From contig JAZDXN010000024.1 in assembly GCA_037013495.1 (NCBI GenBank), forward strand, positions 310,001 through 374,000: a stretch of 64,000 nt of DNA, given 5' to 3'. The position numbers and the translations under genes were made by a program. The notes under the pieces are model-generated. The model searched no databases, had not been told where the DNA came from, and saw only the letters and a list, made by a program, of their open reading frames with translations. Within the stretch, counting starts at the first letter, position 1, and the number at the start of each line of letters is the position of its first letter. This document shows, piece after piece, positions 39,701 through 53,925 of this stretch. The DNA is from Hippophae tibetana (taxonomy: Eukaryota > Streptophyta > Magnoliopsida > Rosales > Elaeagnaceae).

Positions 39701-41400
39701 TAAATAAATGGAAAAGAAAACTTAAACATCTTTTTTTGTCTTTTTTGCAAACGTAGGCAAATGAAACAAATACTCTAAATTGTAATTCCTTATAACTATG
39801 ATATATTTAAATGGAAATTATTATATCTTAAAATACCAAACAATCTAAATTAAGAAATTTTGTTTATTAATTTTTTTTATAAGAGATTAATACTTATCAT
39901 TTTTAATTATTTTATGAATTCAATATTCTTAACTTATTTATAAGTTATTCTTAATGTGTTGGAATTTTCCGAATTGAATTTAACTTTATTTTTACCTGTC
40001 ACTCTCAAAATCTAGGTTCCAAACGAATTCGAAGAGTAAGAAGCAAGTAAAGATGTTGAGAAATATTGTGCCCATAAACCATAGAAATATTTCGGGATAG
40101 GTAATAATATATATACAAATAATTTATGCACCAAACTCTTGTCATTGCATTTTCCCGTTTGGTAGGTTGTAACCAAATTCGGTTGAATTGGGCTCGGAAG
40201 CAAGACTTTGAAAGGAAACAAAATAGTGAGAAAACATGAGTCTGAATAAATAAATGGAAAAAAAACTTAAACATTTTTTTTGTCTTTTTTGCAATGGTAG
40301 GCAAGGGAAATAAATACTCTAAATTGTAATTCCTTATTACTATGATATATTTAAATGGAAATTATTATATCTTAAAATGCGAAACAATCAACATTTAGAA
40401 ATTTTGTTTATTAATTTTTATATAAGAGATAAATACTTATCATTATTAATTATTTTATGAATTCAATATTCTTAACTTATTTATAAGTTATTCTTAATGT
40501 GTTGGAATTTTCCGTATTGAATTTAACTTTATTTTTACCTGTCTCTCGCAAAATCTAGGTTCCCAACGAATTCGAAGAGTAAGAAGCAAGTAAAGATGTT
40601 GAGAAATATTATGCCCATAAACCATTGAAATATTTCATGCTAGGTAATAATATGTTTACAAATAATTTATGCACCAAACTCTAGTCATTACCTTTTCCCA
40701 TTTGGTAGGATGGTAACCAAATTCGGTTGAATTAGGCTCGGAAGCAAGACTTTCAAAGGAATGGAATATGTGAGAAAACATGAGTATGAATAAATAAATG
40801 GAAAAGAAAACTTAAACATCTTTTTTTGTCTTTTTTGCAAAGGTAGGCAATGGAAATAAATACTCTAAATTGTAATTCCTTATAACTATGATATATTTAA
40901 ACGGAAATTATTATATCTTAAAATAACAAACAATCAAAATTAAGAAATTTTGTTTATTAATTTTTATATAAGAGATAAATACTTATCATTTTTAATTATT
41001 TTATGAATTCAATATTCTTAACTTATTTATAAGTTATTCTTAATGTGTTGGAATTTTCCGAATTGAATTTAACTTTATTTTTACCTGTCACTCTCAAAAT
41101 CTAGGTTCCAAACGAATTCGAAGAGTAAGAAGCAAGTAAAGATGTTGAGAAATATTGTGCCCATAAACCATAGAAATATTTCGGGATAGGAAATAATATA
41201 TATACAAATAATTTATGCACCAAACTCTTGTCATTACCTTTTCCCATTTGGTAGGTTGGTAACCAAATTCGGTTGAATTGAGGTCGGAAGCAAGACTTTC
41301 AAAGGAAAGAAAATAGTGAGAAAACATGAGTATGAATAAAAAAATGGAAAAAAAACTTCAACATTTTTTTTGTCTTTTTTGCAAAGGTAGGCAAGGGAAA
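33771..41400. repeat. Loose 3/4-monomer HOR block (M63-M76)
   Basis: Starts are 33771, 34316, 34859; 35405, 35950, 36491, 37038; 37585, 38130, 38674, 39220; 39767, 40311, 40857. The class order is: A, accaaac with tcactctc and atatatatac; B, gcgaaac with cattatt, tctctcgc and catgctagg; C, aacaaac with tctctctc and aaggagctag; D, accaaac with tcactctc but aaggagctag and gggctagg. M63-M65 is A-B-C, M66-M69 and M70-M73 are A-B-C-D (2,180 and 2,182 bases), and M74-M76 is A-B plus a hybrid. D looks like a recombinant of A and C. M67 is the shortest monomer (541 bases). M63 and M74 share caatctaaattaag, 11 monomers apart. Confidence 0.82.
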
Positions 41401-44400
41401 TAAATACTCTAAATTGTAATTCCTTATTAATATGATATATTTAAATGGAAATTATTATATCTTAAGATGCGATACAATCAACATTTAGAAATTTTGTTTA
41501 TTAATTTTTATATAAGAGATAAATACTTATCATTATTAATTATTTTATGAATTCAATATTCTTAACTTATTTATAAGTTATTCTTAATGTGTTGGAATTT
41601 TCCGTATTGAATTTAACTTTATTTTTACCTGTCTCTCGCAAAATCTAGGGTCCCAACGAATTCGAAGACTAAGAAGCAAGTAAAGATGTTGAGAAATATT
41701 ATGCCCATAAACCATTGAAATATTTCATACTAGGTAATAATATGTTTACAAATAATTTATGCACCAAACTCTAGTCATTACCTTTTCCCATTTGGTAGGT
41801 TGGTAACCAAATTCGGTTGAATTGGGCTCGGAAGCAAGACTTTGAAAGGAAAGAAAATAGTGCGAAAACATGAGTATGAATAAATAAATGGAAAAAAAAC
41901 TTAAACATTTTTTTTGTCTTTTTTGCAAAGGTAGGCAAGGGAAATAAATACTCTAAATTGTAATTCCTTATTACTATGATATATTTAAATGGAAATTATT
42001 ATATCTTAAAATGCGAAACAATCAACATTTAGAAATTTTGTTTATTAATTTTTATATAAGAGATAAATACTTATCATTATTAATTATTTTATGAATTCAA
42101 TATTCTTAACTTATTTATAAGTTATTCTTAATGTGTTGGAATTTTCCGTATTGAATTTAACTTTATTTTTACCTGTCTCTCGCAAAATCTAGGTTCCCAA
42201 CGAATTCGAAGAGTAAGAAGCAAGTAAAGATGTTGAGAAATATTATGCCCATAAACCATTGAAATATTTCATGCTAGGTAATAATATGTTTACAAATAAT
42301 TTATGCACCAAACTCCTGTCATTACCTTTTCCCGTTTGGTAGGTTGGTAACCAAATTCGGTTGAATTGGGCTCGGAAGCAAGACTTTCAAAGGAAAGAAA
42401 ATAGTGAGAAAACATGAGTATGAATAAATAAATAAATAAAAAACTTAAACATTTTTTTTGTCTTTTTTGCAAAGGTAGGCAATGGAAATAAATACTCTAA
42501 ATTGTAATTCTTTATAACTATGATATATTTAAATGGAAATTATTATATCTTAAAATAACAAACAATCAAAATTAAGAAATTTTGTTTATTAATTTTTATA
42601 TAAGAGATAAATACTTATCATTTTTAATTATTTTATGAATTCAATATTCTTAACTTATTTATAAGTTATTCTTGTAGTGTTGGAATTTTCCGTATTGAAT
42701 TTACCTTTATTTTTACCTGTCTCTCTCAAAATCTAGGTTACAAACGAATTCGAAGAGTAAGGAGCTAGTAAAGATGTTGAGAAATATTGTGCCCATAAAA
42801 CTTTGAAATATTTCGGGCTAGGTAATAATATTTTTACAAATAATTTATGCACCAAACTCTAGTCATTACCTTTTCCCATTTGGTAGGTTGGTAACCAAAT
42901 TCGGTTGAATTAGGCTCGGAAGCAAGACTTTCAAAGGAATGGAATATGTGAGAAAACATGAGTATGAATAAATAAATGGAAAAGAAAACTTAAACATCTT
43001 TTTTTGCCTTTTTTGCAAAGGTAGGCAATGGAAATAAATACTCTAAATTGTAATTCTTTATAACTATGATATATTTAAATGGAAATTATTATATCTTAAA
43101 ATAACAAACAATCAAAATTAAGAAATTTTGTTTATTAATTTTTATATAAGAGATAAATACTTATCATTTTTAATTATTTTATGAATTCAATATTCTTAAC
43201 TTATTTATAAGTTATTCTTAATGTGTTGGAATTTTCCGAATTGAATTTAACTTTATTTTTACCTGTCACTCTCAAAATCTAGGTTCCAAACGAATTCGAA
43301 GAGTAAGAAGCAAGTAAAGATGTTGAGAAATATTGTGCCCATAAACCATAGAAATATTTCGGGATAGGAAATAATATATATACAAATAATTTATGCACCA
43401 AACTCTTGTCATTACCTTTTCCCATTTGGTAGGTTGGTAACCAAATTCGGTTGAATTGAGGTCGGAAGCAAGACTTTCAAAGGAAAGAAAATAGTGAGAA
43501 AACATGAGTATGAATAAAAAAATGGAAAAAAAACTTAAACATTTTTTTGTCTTTTTTGCAAAGGTAGGCAAGGGAAATAAATACTCTAAATTGTAATTCC
43601 TTATTACTATGATATATTTAAATGGAAATTATTATATCTTAAAATGCGAAACAATCAACATTTAGAAATTTTGTTTATTAATTTTTATATAAGAGATAAA
43701 TACTTATCATTATTAATTATTTTATGAATTCAATATTCTTAACTTATTTATAAGTTATTCTTAATGTGTTGGAATTTTCCGTATTGAATTTAACTTTATT
43801 TTTACCTGTCTCTCGCAAAATCTAGGGCCCCAACGAATTCGAAGACTAAGAAGCAAGTAAAGATGTTGAGAAATATTATGCCCATAAACCATTGAAATCT
43901 TTCATGCTAGGTAATAATATGTTTACAAATAATTTATGCACCAAACTCTAGTCATTACCTTTTCCCATTTGGTAGATTGGTAACCAAATTCGGTTGAATT
44001 GGGCTCGGAAGCAAGACTTTGAAAGGAAAGAAAATAGTGAGAAAACATGAGTATGAATAAATAAATGGAAAAAAAACTTAAACATTTTTTTTGTCTTTTT
44101 TGCAAAGGTAGGCAAGGGAAATAAATACTCTAAATTGTAATTCCTTATTACTATGATATATTTAAATGGAAATTATTATATCTTAAAATGCGAAACAATC
44201 AACATTTAGAAATTTTGTTTATTAATTTTTATATAAGAGATAAATACTTATCATTATTAATTATTTTATGAATTCTATATTCTTAACTTATTTATAAGTT
44301 ATTCTTAATGTGTTGGAATTTTCCGTATTGAATTTAACTTTACTTTTACCTGTCTCTCGCAAAATCTAGGTTCCCAACGAATTCGAAGAGTAAGAAGCAA

Positions 44401-45754
44401 GTAAAGATGTTGAGAAATATTATGCCCATAAACCATTGAAATATTTCATGCTAGGTAATAATATGTTTACAAATAATTTAGGCACCAAACTCTAGTCATT
44501 ACCTTTTCCCATTTGGTAGGTTGGTAACCAAATTCGGTTGAATTGGGCTCGGAAGCAAGACTTTGAAAGGAAAGAAAATAGTGAGAAAACATGAGTATGA
44601 ATAAATAAATAAATAAAAAACTTAAACATTTTTTTTGTCTTTTTTGCAAAGGTAGGCAATGGAAATAAATACTCTAAATTGTAATTCTTTATAACTATGA
44701 TATATTTAAATGGAAATTATTATATCTTAAAATAACAAACAATCAAAATTAAGAAATTTTGTTTATTAATTTTTATATAAGAGATAAATACTTATCATTT
44801 TTAATTATTTTATGAATTCAATATTCTTAACTTATTTATAAGTTATTCTTGTAGTGTTGGAATTTTCCGTATTGAATTTAACTTTATTTTTACCTGTCTC
44901 TCTCAAAATCTAGGTTACAAACGAATTCGAAGAGTAAGGAGCTAGTAAAGATGTTGAGAAATATTGTGCCCATAAAACTTTGAAATATTTCGGGCTAGGT
45001 AATAATATGTTTACAAATAATTTATGCACCAAACTCTAGTCATTACCTTTTCCCATTTGGTAGGTTGGTAACCAAATTCGGTTGAATTAGGCTCGGAAGC
45101 AAGACTTTCAAAGGAATGGAATATGTGAGAAAACATGAGTATGAATAAATAAATGGAAAAGAAAACTTAAACATCTTTTTTTGCCTTTTTTGCAAAGGTA
45201 GCCAATGGAAATAAATACTCTAAATTGTAATTCTTTATAACCATGATATATTTAAATGGAAATTATTATATCTTAAAATAACAAACAATCAAAATTAAGA
45301 AATTTTGTTTATTAATTTTTATATAAGAGATAAATACTTATCATTTTTAATTATTTTATGAATTCAATATTCTTAACTTATTTATAAGTTATTCTTAATG
45401 TGTTGGAATTTTCCGAATTGAATTTAACTTTATTTTTACCTGTCACTCTCAAAATCTAGGTTCCAAACGAATTCGAAGAGTAAGAAGCAAGTAAAGATGT
45501 TGAGAAATATTGTGCCCATAAACCATAGAAATATTTCGGGATAGGAAATAATATATATACAAATAATTTATGCACCAAACTCTTGTCATTACCTTTTCCC
45601 ATTTGGTAGGTTGGTAACCAAATTCGGTTGAATTGAGGTCGGAAGCAAGACTTTCAAAGGAAAGAAAATAGTGAGAAAACATGAGTATGAATAAAAAAAT
45701 GGAAAAAAAACTTAAACATTTTTTTGTCTTTTTTGCAAAGGTAGGCAAGGGAAA
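41401..45754. repeat. 4-monomer HOR, two copies (M77-M80, M81-M84)
   Basis: Starts are 41401, 41945, 42489, 43035; 43578, 44122, 44666, 45212. Both units are 2,177 bases. The order is B, B, C, then an aacaaac monomer with tcactctc and gaggtcgg. Shared private markers include ctaggg before ccaacg in the first B monomer, an expanded aaat run in the second B monomer, and ggttaca in the C monomer. They differ by scattered substitutions, for example cttaagatgcgatac in M77 only and ttacctttat in M79 only. Confidence 0.88.
42423..42440. repeat. Expanded aaat tetranucleotide run (first of two)
   Basis: The usual aataaataaatgg has grown by extra aaat units into aataaataaataaataaa, replacing the normal ggaaaaaaaa. 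The same change is at 44600-44617, exactly one 2,177-base HOR later, so it was copied with the HOR. It is absent from later related units, which have ggaaaataactt at this place. Confidence 0.9.
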
Positions 45755-48700
45755 TAAATACTCTAAATTGTAATTCCTTATTACTATGATATATTTAAAT
45801 GGAAATTATTATATCTTAAAATGCGAAACAATCAACATTTAGAAATTTTGTTTATTAATTTTTATATAAGAGATAAATACTTATCATTATTAATTATTTT
45901 ATGAATTCAATATTCTTAACTTATTTATAAGTTATTCTTAATGTGTTGGAATTTTCCGTATTGAATTTAACTTTATTTTTACCTGTCTCTCGCAAAATCT
46001 AGGGCCCCAACGAATTCGAAGACTAAGAAGCAAGTAAAGATGTTGAGAAATATTATGCCCATAAACCATTGAAATATTTCATGCTAGGTAATAATATGTT
46101 TACAAATAATTTATGCACCAAACTCTAGTCATTACCTTTTCCCATTTGGTAGATTGGTAACCAAATTCGGTTGAATTGGGCTCGGAAGCAAGACTTTGAA
46201 AGGAAAGAAAATAGTGAGAAAACATGAGTATGAATAAATAAATGGAAAAAAAACATAAACATTTTTTTTGTCTTTTTTGCAAAGGTAGGCAAGGGAAATA
46301 AATACTCTAAATTGTAATTCCTTATTACTATGATATATTTAAATGGAAATTATTATATCTTAAAATGCGAAACAATCAACATTTAGAAATTTTGTTTATT
46401 AATTTTTATATAAGAGATAAATACTTATCATTATTAATTATTTTATGAATTCTATATTCTTAACTTATTTATAAGTTATTCTTAATGTGTTGGAATTTTC
46501 CGTATTGAATTTAACTTTACTTTTACCTGTCTCTCGCAAAATCTAGGTTCCCAACGAATTCGAAGAGTAAGAAGCAAGTAAAGATGTTGAGAAATATTAT
46601 GCCCATAAACCATTGAAATATTTCATGCTAGGTAATAATATGTTTACAAATAATTTATGCACCAAACTCTAGTCATTACCTTTTCCCATTTGGTAGGTTG
46701 GTAACCAAATTCGGTTGAATTGGGCTCGGAAGCAAGACTTTGAAAGGAAAGAAAATAGTGAGAAAACATGAGTATGAATAAATAAATGGAAAATAACTTA
46801 AACATTTTTTTTGTCTTTTTTGCAAAGGTAGGCAATGGAAATAAATACTCTAAATTGTAATTCCTTATAACTATGATATATTTAAATGGAAATTATTATA
46901 TCTTAAAATAACAAACAATCAAAATTAAGAAATTTTGTTTATTAATTTTTATATAAGAGATAAATACTTATCATTTTTAATTATTTTATGAATTCAATAT
47001 TCTTAACTTATTTATAAGTTATTCTTGTAGTGTTGGAATTTTCCGTATTGAATTTAACTTTATTTTTACCTGTCTCTCTCAAAATCTAGGTTCCAAACGA
47101 ATTCGAAGAGTAAGGAGCTAGTAAAGATGTTGAGAAATATTGTGCCCATAAACCTTTGAAATATTTCGGGCTAGGTAATAATATGTTTACAAATAATTTA
47201 TGCACCAAACTCTAGTCATTACCTTTTCCCATTTGGTAGGTTGGTAACCAAATTCGGTTGAATTAGGCTCGGAAGCAAGACTTTCAAAGGAATGGAATAT
47301 GTGAGAAAACATGAGTATGAATAAATAAATGGAAAAGAAAACTTAAACATCTTTTTTTGCCTTTTTTGCAAAGGTAGGCAATGGAAATAAATACTCTAAA
47401 TTGTAATTCCTTATAACTATGATATATTTAAATGGAAATTATTATATCTTAAAATAACAAACAATCAAAATTAAGAAATTTTGTTTATTAATTTTTACAT
47501 AAGAGATAAATACTTATCATTTTTAATTATTTTATGAATTCAATATTCTTAACTTATTTATAAGTTATTCTTGTAGTGTTGGAATTTTCCGTATTGAATT
47601 TACCTTTATTTTTACCTGTCTCTCTCAAAATCTAGGTTCCAAACGAATTCGAAGAGTAAGGAGCTAGTAAAGATGTTGAGAAATATTGTGCCCATAAACC
47701 TTTGAAATATTTCGGGCTAGGTAATAATATGTTTACAAATAATTTATGCACCAAACTCTAGTCATTACCTTTTCCCATTTGGTAGGTTGGTAACCAAATT
47801 CGGTTGAATTAGGCTCGGAAGCAAGACTTTCAAAGGAATGGAATATGTGAGAAAACAAGAGTATGAATAAATAAATGGAAAAGAAAACTTAAACATCTTT
47901 TTTTGCCTTTTTTGCAAAGGTAGGCAATGGAAATAAATACTCTAAATTTTAATTCCTTATAACTATGATATATTTAAATGGAAATTATTATATCTTAAAA
48001 TAACAAACAATCAAAATTAAGAAATTTTGTTTATTAATTTTTATATAAGAGATAAATACTTATCATTTTTTATTATTTTATGAATTCAATACTCTTAACT
48101 TATTTATAAGTTATTCTTAATGTGTTGGAATTTTCCGAATTGAATTTAACTTTATTTTTACCTGTCACTCTCAAAATCTAGGTTCCAAACGAATTCGAAG
48201 AGTAAGAAGCAAGTAAAGATGTTGAGAAATATTGTGCCCATAAACCATAGAAATATTTCGAGATAGGAAATAATATATATTCAAATAATTTATGCACCAA
48301 ACTCTTGTCATTACCTTTTCCCATTTGGTAGGTTGGTAACCAAATTCGGTTGAATTGAGGTTGGAAGCAAGACTTTCAAAGGAAAGAAAATAGTGAGAAA
48401 ACATGAGTATGAATAAAAAAATGGAAAAAAAACTTAAACATTTTTTTTGTCTTTTTTGCAAAGGTAGGCAAGGGAAATAAATACTCTAAATTGTAATTCC
48501 TTATTACTATGATATATTTAAATGGAAATTATTATATCTTAAAATGCGAAACAATCAACATTTAGAAATTTTGTTTATTAATTTTTATATAAGAGATAAA
48601 TACTTATCATTATTAATTATTTTATGAATTCTATATTCTTAACTTATTTATAAGTTATTCTTAATGTGTTGGAATTTTCCGTATTGAATTTAACTTTATT

Positions 48701-51200
48701 TTTACCTGTCTCTCGCAAAATCTAGGGCCCCAACGAATTCGAAGACTAAGAAGCAAGTAAAGATGTTGAGAAATATTATGCCCATAAACCATTGAAATAT
48801 TTCATGCTAGGTAATAATATGTTTACAAATAATTTATGCACCAAACTCTAGTCATTACCTTTTCCCATTTGGTAGATTGGTAACCAAATTCGGTTGAATT
48901 GGGCTCGGAAGCAAGACTTTGAAAGGAAAGAAAATAGTGAGAAAACATGAGTATGAATAAATAAATGGAAAAAAAACTTAAACATTTTTTTTGTCTTTTT
49001 TGCAAAGGTAGGCAAGGGAAATAAATACTCTAAATTGTAATTCCTTATTACTATGATATATTTAAATGGAAATTATTATATCTTAAAATGCGAAACAATC
49101 AACATTTAGAAATTTTGTTTATTAATTTTTATATAAGAGATAAATACTTATCATTATTAATTATTTTATGAATTCTATATTCTTAACTTATTTATAAGTT
49201 ATTCTTAATGTGTTGGAATTTTCCGTATTGAATTTAACTTTACTTTTACCTGTCTCTCGCAAAATCTAGGTTCCCAACGAATTCGAAGAGTAAGAAGCAA
49301 GTAAAGATGTTGAGAAATATTATGCCCATAAACCATTGAAATATTTCATGCTAGGTAATAATATGTTTACAAATAATTTATGCACCAAACTCTAGTCATT
49401 ACCTTTTCCCATTTGGTAGGTTGGTAACCAAATTCGGTTGAATTGGGCTCGGAAGCAAGACTTTGAAAGGAAAGAAAATAGTGAGAAAACATGAGTATGA
49501 ATAAATAAATGGAAAATAACTTAAACATTTTTTTTGTCTTTTTTGCAAAGGTAGGCAATGGAAATAAATACTCTAAATTGTAATTCCTTATAACTATGAT
49601 ATATTTAAATGGAAATTATTATATCTTAAAATAACAAACAATCAAAATTAAGAAATTTTGTTTATTAATTTTTATATAAGAGATAAATACTTATCATTTT
49701 TAATTATTTTATGAATTCAATATTCTTAACTTATTTATAAGTTATTCTTGTAGTGTTGGAATTTTCCGTATTGAATTTAACTTTATTTTTACCTGTCTCT
49801 CTCAAAATCTAGGTTCCAAACGAATTCGAAGAGTAAGGAGCTAGTAAAGATGTTGAGAAATATTGTGCCCATAAACCTTTGAAATATTTCGGGCTAGGTA
49901 ATAATATGTTTACAAATAATTTATGCACCAAACTCTAGTCATTACCTTTTCCCATTTGGTAGGTTGGTAACCAAATTCGGTTGAATTAGGCTCGGAAGCA
50001 AGACTTTCAAAGGAATGGAATATGTGAGAAAACATGAGTATGAATAAATAAATGGAAAAGAAAACTTAAACATCTTTTTTTGCCTTTTTTGCAAATGTAG
50101 GCAATGGAAATAAATACTCTAAATTGTAATTCCTTATAACTATGATATATTTAAATGGAAATTATTTTATCTTAAAATAACAAACAATCAAAATTAAGAA
50201 ATTTTGTTTATTAATTTTTACATAAGAGATAAATACTTATCATTTTTAATTATTTTATGAATTCAATATTCTTAACTTATTTATAAGTTATTCTTGTAGT
50301 GTTGGAATTTTCCGTATTGAATTTACCTTTATTTTTACCTGTCTCTCTCAAAATCTAGGTTCCAAACGAATTCGAAGAGTAAGGAGCTAGTAAAGATGTT
50401 GAGAAATATTGTGCCCATAAACCTTTGAAATATTTCGGGCTAGGTAATAATATGTTTACAAATAATTTATGCACCAAACTCTAGTCATTACCTTTTCCCA
50501 TTTGGTAGGTTGGTAACCAAATTCGGTTGAATTAGGCTCGGAAGCAAGACTTTCAAAGGAATGGAATATGTGAGAAAACATGAGTATGAATAAATAAATG
50601 GAAAAGAAAACTTAAACATCTTTTTTTGCCTTTTTTGCAAAGGTAGGCAATGGAAATAAATACTCTAAATTTTAATTCCTTATAACTATGATATATTTAA
50701 ATGGAAATTATTATATCTTAAAATAACAAACAATCAAAATTAAGAAATTTTGTTTATTAATTTTTATATAAGAGATAAATACTTATCATTTTTAATTATT
50801 TTATGAATTCAATATTCTTAACTTATTTATAAGTTATTCTTAATGTGTTGGAATTTTCCGAATTGAATTTAACTTTATTTTTACCTGTCACTCTCAAAAT
50901 CTAGGTTCCAAACGAATTCGAAGAGTAAGAAGCAAGTAAAGATGTTGAGAAATATTGTGCCCATAAACCATAGAAATATTTCGAGATAGGAAATAATATA
51001 TATTCAAATAATTTATGCACCAAACTCTTGTCATTACCTTTTCCCATTTGGTAGGTTGGTAACCAAATTCGGTTGAATTGAGGTTGGAAGCAAGACTTTC
51101 AAAGGAAAGAAAATAGTGAGAAAACATGAGTATGAATAAAAAAATGGAAAAAAAACTTAAACATTTTTTTTGTCTTTTTTGCAAAGGTAGGCAAGGGAAA
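45755..51200. repeat. 5-monomer HOR, two copies (M85-M89, M90-M94)
   Basis: Starts are 45755, 46299, 46842, 47388, 47934; 48478, 49022, 49565, 50111, 50657. Each unit is 2,723 bases. The order is B, B, C, C-variant with ttacctttat, then the aacaaac/tcactctc monomer. It equals the preceding 4-monomer HOR with one added C-type monomer. Shared private variants include ctagggccccaacg in the first B, gaattctatattc and actttacttttacc in the second B, aatttacataagag in the C-variant, and tctaaattttaattcc with cgagataggaaat and gaggttgg in the last. Confidence 0.9.
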
Positions 51201-53925
51201 TAAATACTCTAAATTGTAATTCCTTATTACTATGATATATTTAAATGGAAATTATTATATCTTAAAATGCGAAACAATCAACATTTAGAAATTTTGTTTA
51301 TTAATTTTTATATAAGAGATAAATACTTATCATTATTAATTATTTTATGAATTCTATATTCTTAACTTATTTATAAGTTATTCTTAATGTGTTGGAATTT
51401 TCCGTATTGAATTTAACTTTACTTTTACCTGTCTCTCGCAAAATCTAGGTTCCCAACGAATTCGAAGAGTAAGAAGCAAGTAAAGATGTTGAGAAATATT
51501 ATGCCCATAAACCATTGAAATATTTCATGCTAGGTAATAATATGTTTACAAATAATTTATGCACCAAACTCTAGTCATTACTTTTTCCCATTTGGTAGGT
51601 TGGTAACCAAATTCGGTTGAATTGGGCTCGGAAGCAAGACTTTGAAAGGAAAGAAAATAGTGAGAAAACATGAGTATGAATAAATAAATGGAAAATAACT
51701 TAAACATTTTTTTTGTCTTTTTTGCAAAGGTAGGCAATGGAAATAAATACTCTAAATTGTAATTCCTTATAACTATGATATATTTAAATGGAAATTATTA
51801 TATCTTAAAATAACAAACAATCAAAATTAAGAAATTTTGTTTATTAATTTTTATATAAGAGATAAATACTTATCATTTTTAATTATTTTATGAATTCAAT
51901 ATTCTTAACTTATTTATAAGTTATTCTTGTAGTGTTGGAATTTTCCGTATTGAATTTAACTTTATTTTTACCTGTCTCTCTCAAAATCTAGGTTCCAAAC
52001 GAATTCGAAGAGTAAGGAGCTAGTAAAGATGTTGAGAAATATTGTGCCCATAAACCTTTGAAATATTTCGGGCTAGGTAATAATATGTTTACAAATAATT
52101 TATGCACCAAACTCTAGTCATTACCTTTTCCCATTTGGTAGGTTGGTAACCAAATTCGGTTGAATTAGGCTCGGAAGCAAGACTTTCAAAGGAATGGAAT
52201 ATGTGAGAAAACATGAGTATGAATAAATAAATGGAAAAGAAAACTTAAACATCTTTTTTTGCCTTTTTTGCAAATGTAGGCAATGGAAATAAATACTCTA
52301 AATTGTAATTCCTTATAACTATGATATATTTAAATGGAAATTATTATATCTTAAAATAACAAACAATCAAAATTAAGAAATTTTGTTTATTAATTTTTAT
52401 ATAAGAGATAAATACTTATCATTTTTAATTATTTTATGAATTCAATATTCTTAACTTATTTATAAGTTATTCTTGTAGTGTTGGAATTTTCCGTATTGAA
52501 TTTACCTTTATTTTTACCTGTCTCTCTCAAAATCTAGGTTCCAAACGAATTCGAAGAGTAAGGAGCTAGTAAAGATGTTGAGAAATATTGTGCCCATAAA
52601 CCTTTGAAATATTTCGGGCTAGGTAATAATATGTTTACAAATAATTTATGCACCAAACTCTAGTCATTACCTTTTCCCATTTGGTAGGTTGGTAACCAAA
52701 TTCGGTTGAATTAGGCTCGGAAGCAAGACTTTCAAAGGAATGGAATATGTGAGAAAACATGAGTATGAATAAATAAATGGAAAAGAAAACTTAAACATCT
52801 TTTTTTGCCTTTTTTGCAAAGGTAGGCAATGGAAATAAATACTCTAAATTGTAATTCCTTATAACTATGATATATTTAAATGGAAATTATTATATCTTAA
52901 AATAACAAACAATCAAAATTAAGAAATTTTGTTTATTAATTTTTATATAAGAGATAAATACTTATCATTTTTAATTATTTTATGAATTCAATATTCTTAA
53001 CTTATTTATAAGTTATTCTTGTAGTGTTGGAATTTTCCGTATTGAATTTACCTTTATTTTTACCTGTCTCTCTCAAAATCTAGGTTCCAAACGAATTCGA
53101 AGAGTAAGGAGCTAGTAAAGATGTTGAGAAATATTGTGCCCATAAACCTTTGAAATATTTCGGGCTAGGTAATAATATGTTTACAAATAATTTATGCACC
53201 AAACTCTAGTCATTACCTTTTCCCATTTGGTAGGTTGGTAACCAAATTCGGTTGAATTAGGCTCGGAAGCAAGACTTTCAAAGGAATGGAATATGTGAGA
53301 AAACATGAGTATGAATAAATAAATGGAAAAGAAAACTTAAACATCTTTTTTTGCCTTTTTTGCAAAGGTAGGCAATGGAAATAAATACTCTAAATTTTAA
53401 TTCCTTATAACTATGATATATTTAAATGGAAATTATTATATCTTAAAATAACAAACAATCAAAATTAAGAAATTTTGTTTATTAATTTTTATATAAGAGA
53501 TAAATACTTATCATTTTTAATTATTTTATGAATTCAATATTCTTAACTTATTTATAAGTTATTCTTAATGTGTTGGAATTTTCCGAATTGAATTTAACTT
53601 TATTTTTACCTGTCACTCTCAAAATCTAGGTTCCAAACGAATTCGAAGAGTAAGAAGCAAGTAAAGATGTTGAGAAATATTGTGCCCATAAACCATAGAA
53701 ATATTTCGGGATAGGAAATAATATATATTCAAATAATTTATGCACCAAACTCTTGTCATTACCTTTTCCCATTTGGTAGGTTGGTAACCAAATTCGGTTG
53801 AATTGAGGTCGGAAGCAAGACTTTCAAAGGAAAGAAAATAGTGAGAAAACATGAGTATGAATAAAAAAATGGAAAAAAAACTTAAACATTTTTTTTGTCT
53901 TTTTTGCAAAGGTAGGCAAGGGAAA
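51201..53925. repeat. 5-monomer unit of altered composition (M95-M99)
   Basis: Starts are 51201, 51744, 52290, 52836 and 53382; the unit is 2,725 bases. The order is B, C, C-variant, C-variant, then the aacaaac/tcactctc monomer. Compared with the two previous units it has lost one B monomer and gained one C-variant, so the number of monomers is unchanged although the content is not. M95 carries actttacttttacc, the mark of the second B, so the first B was the one removed or fused. M97 and M98 are near-identical neighbours. Confidence 0.85.
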
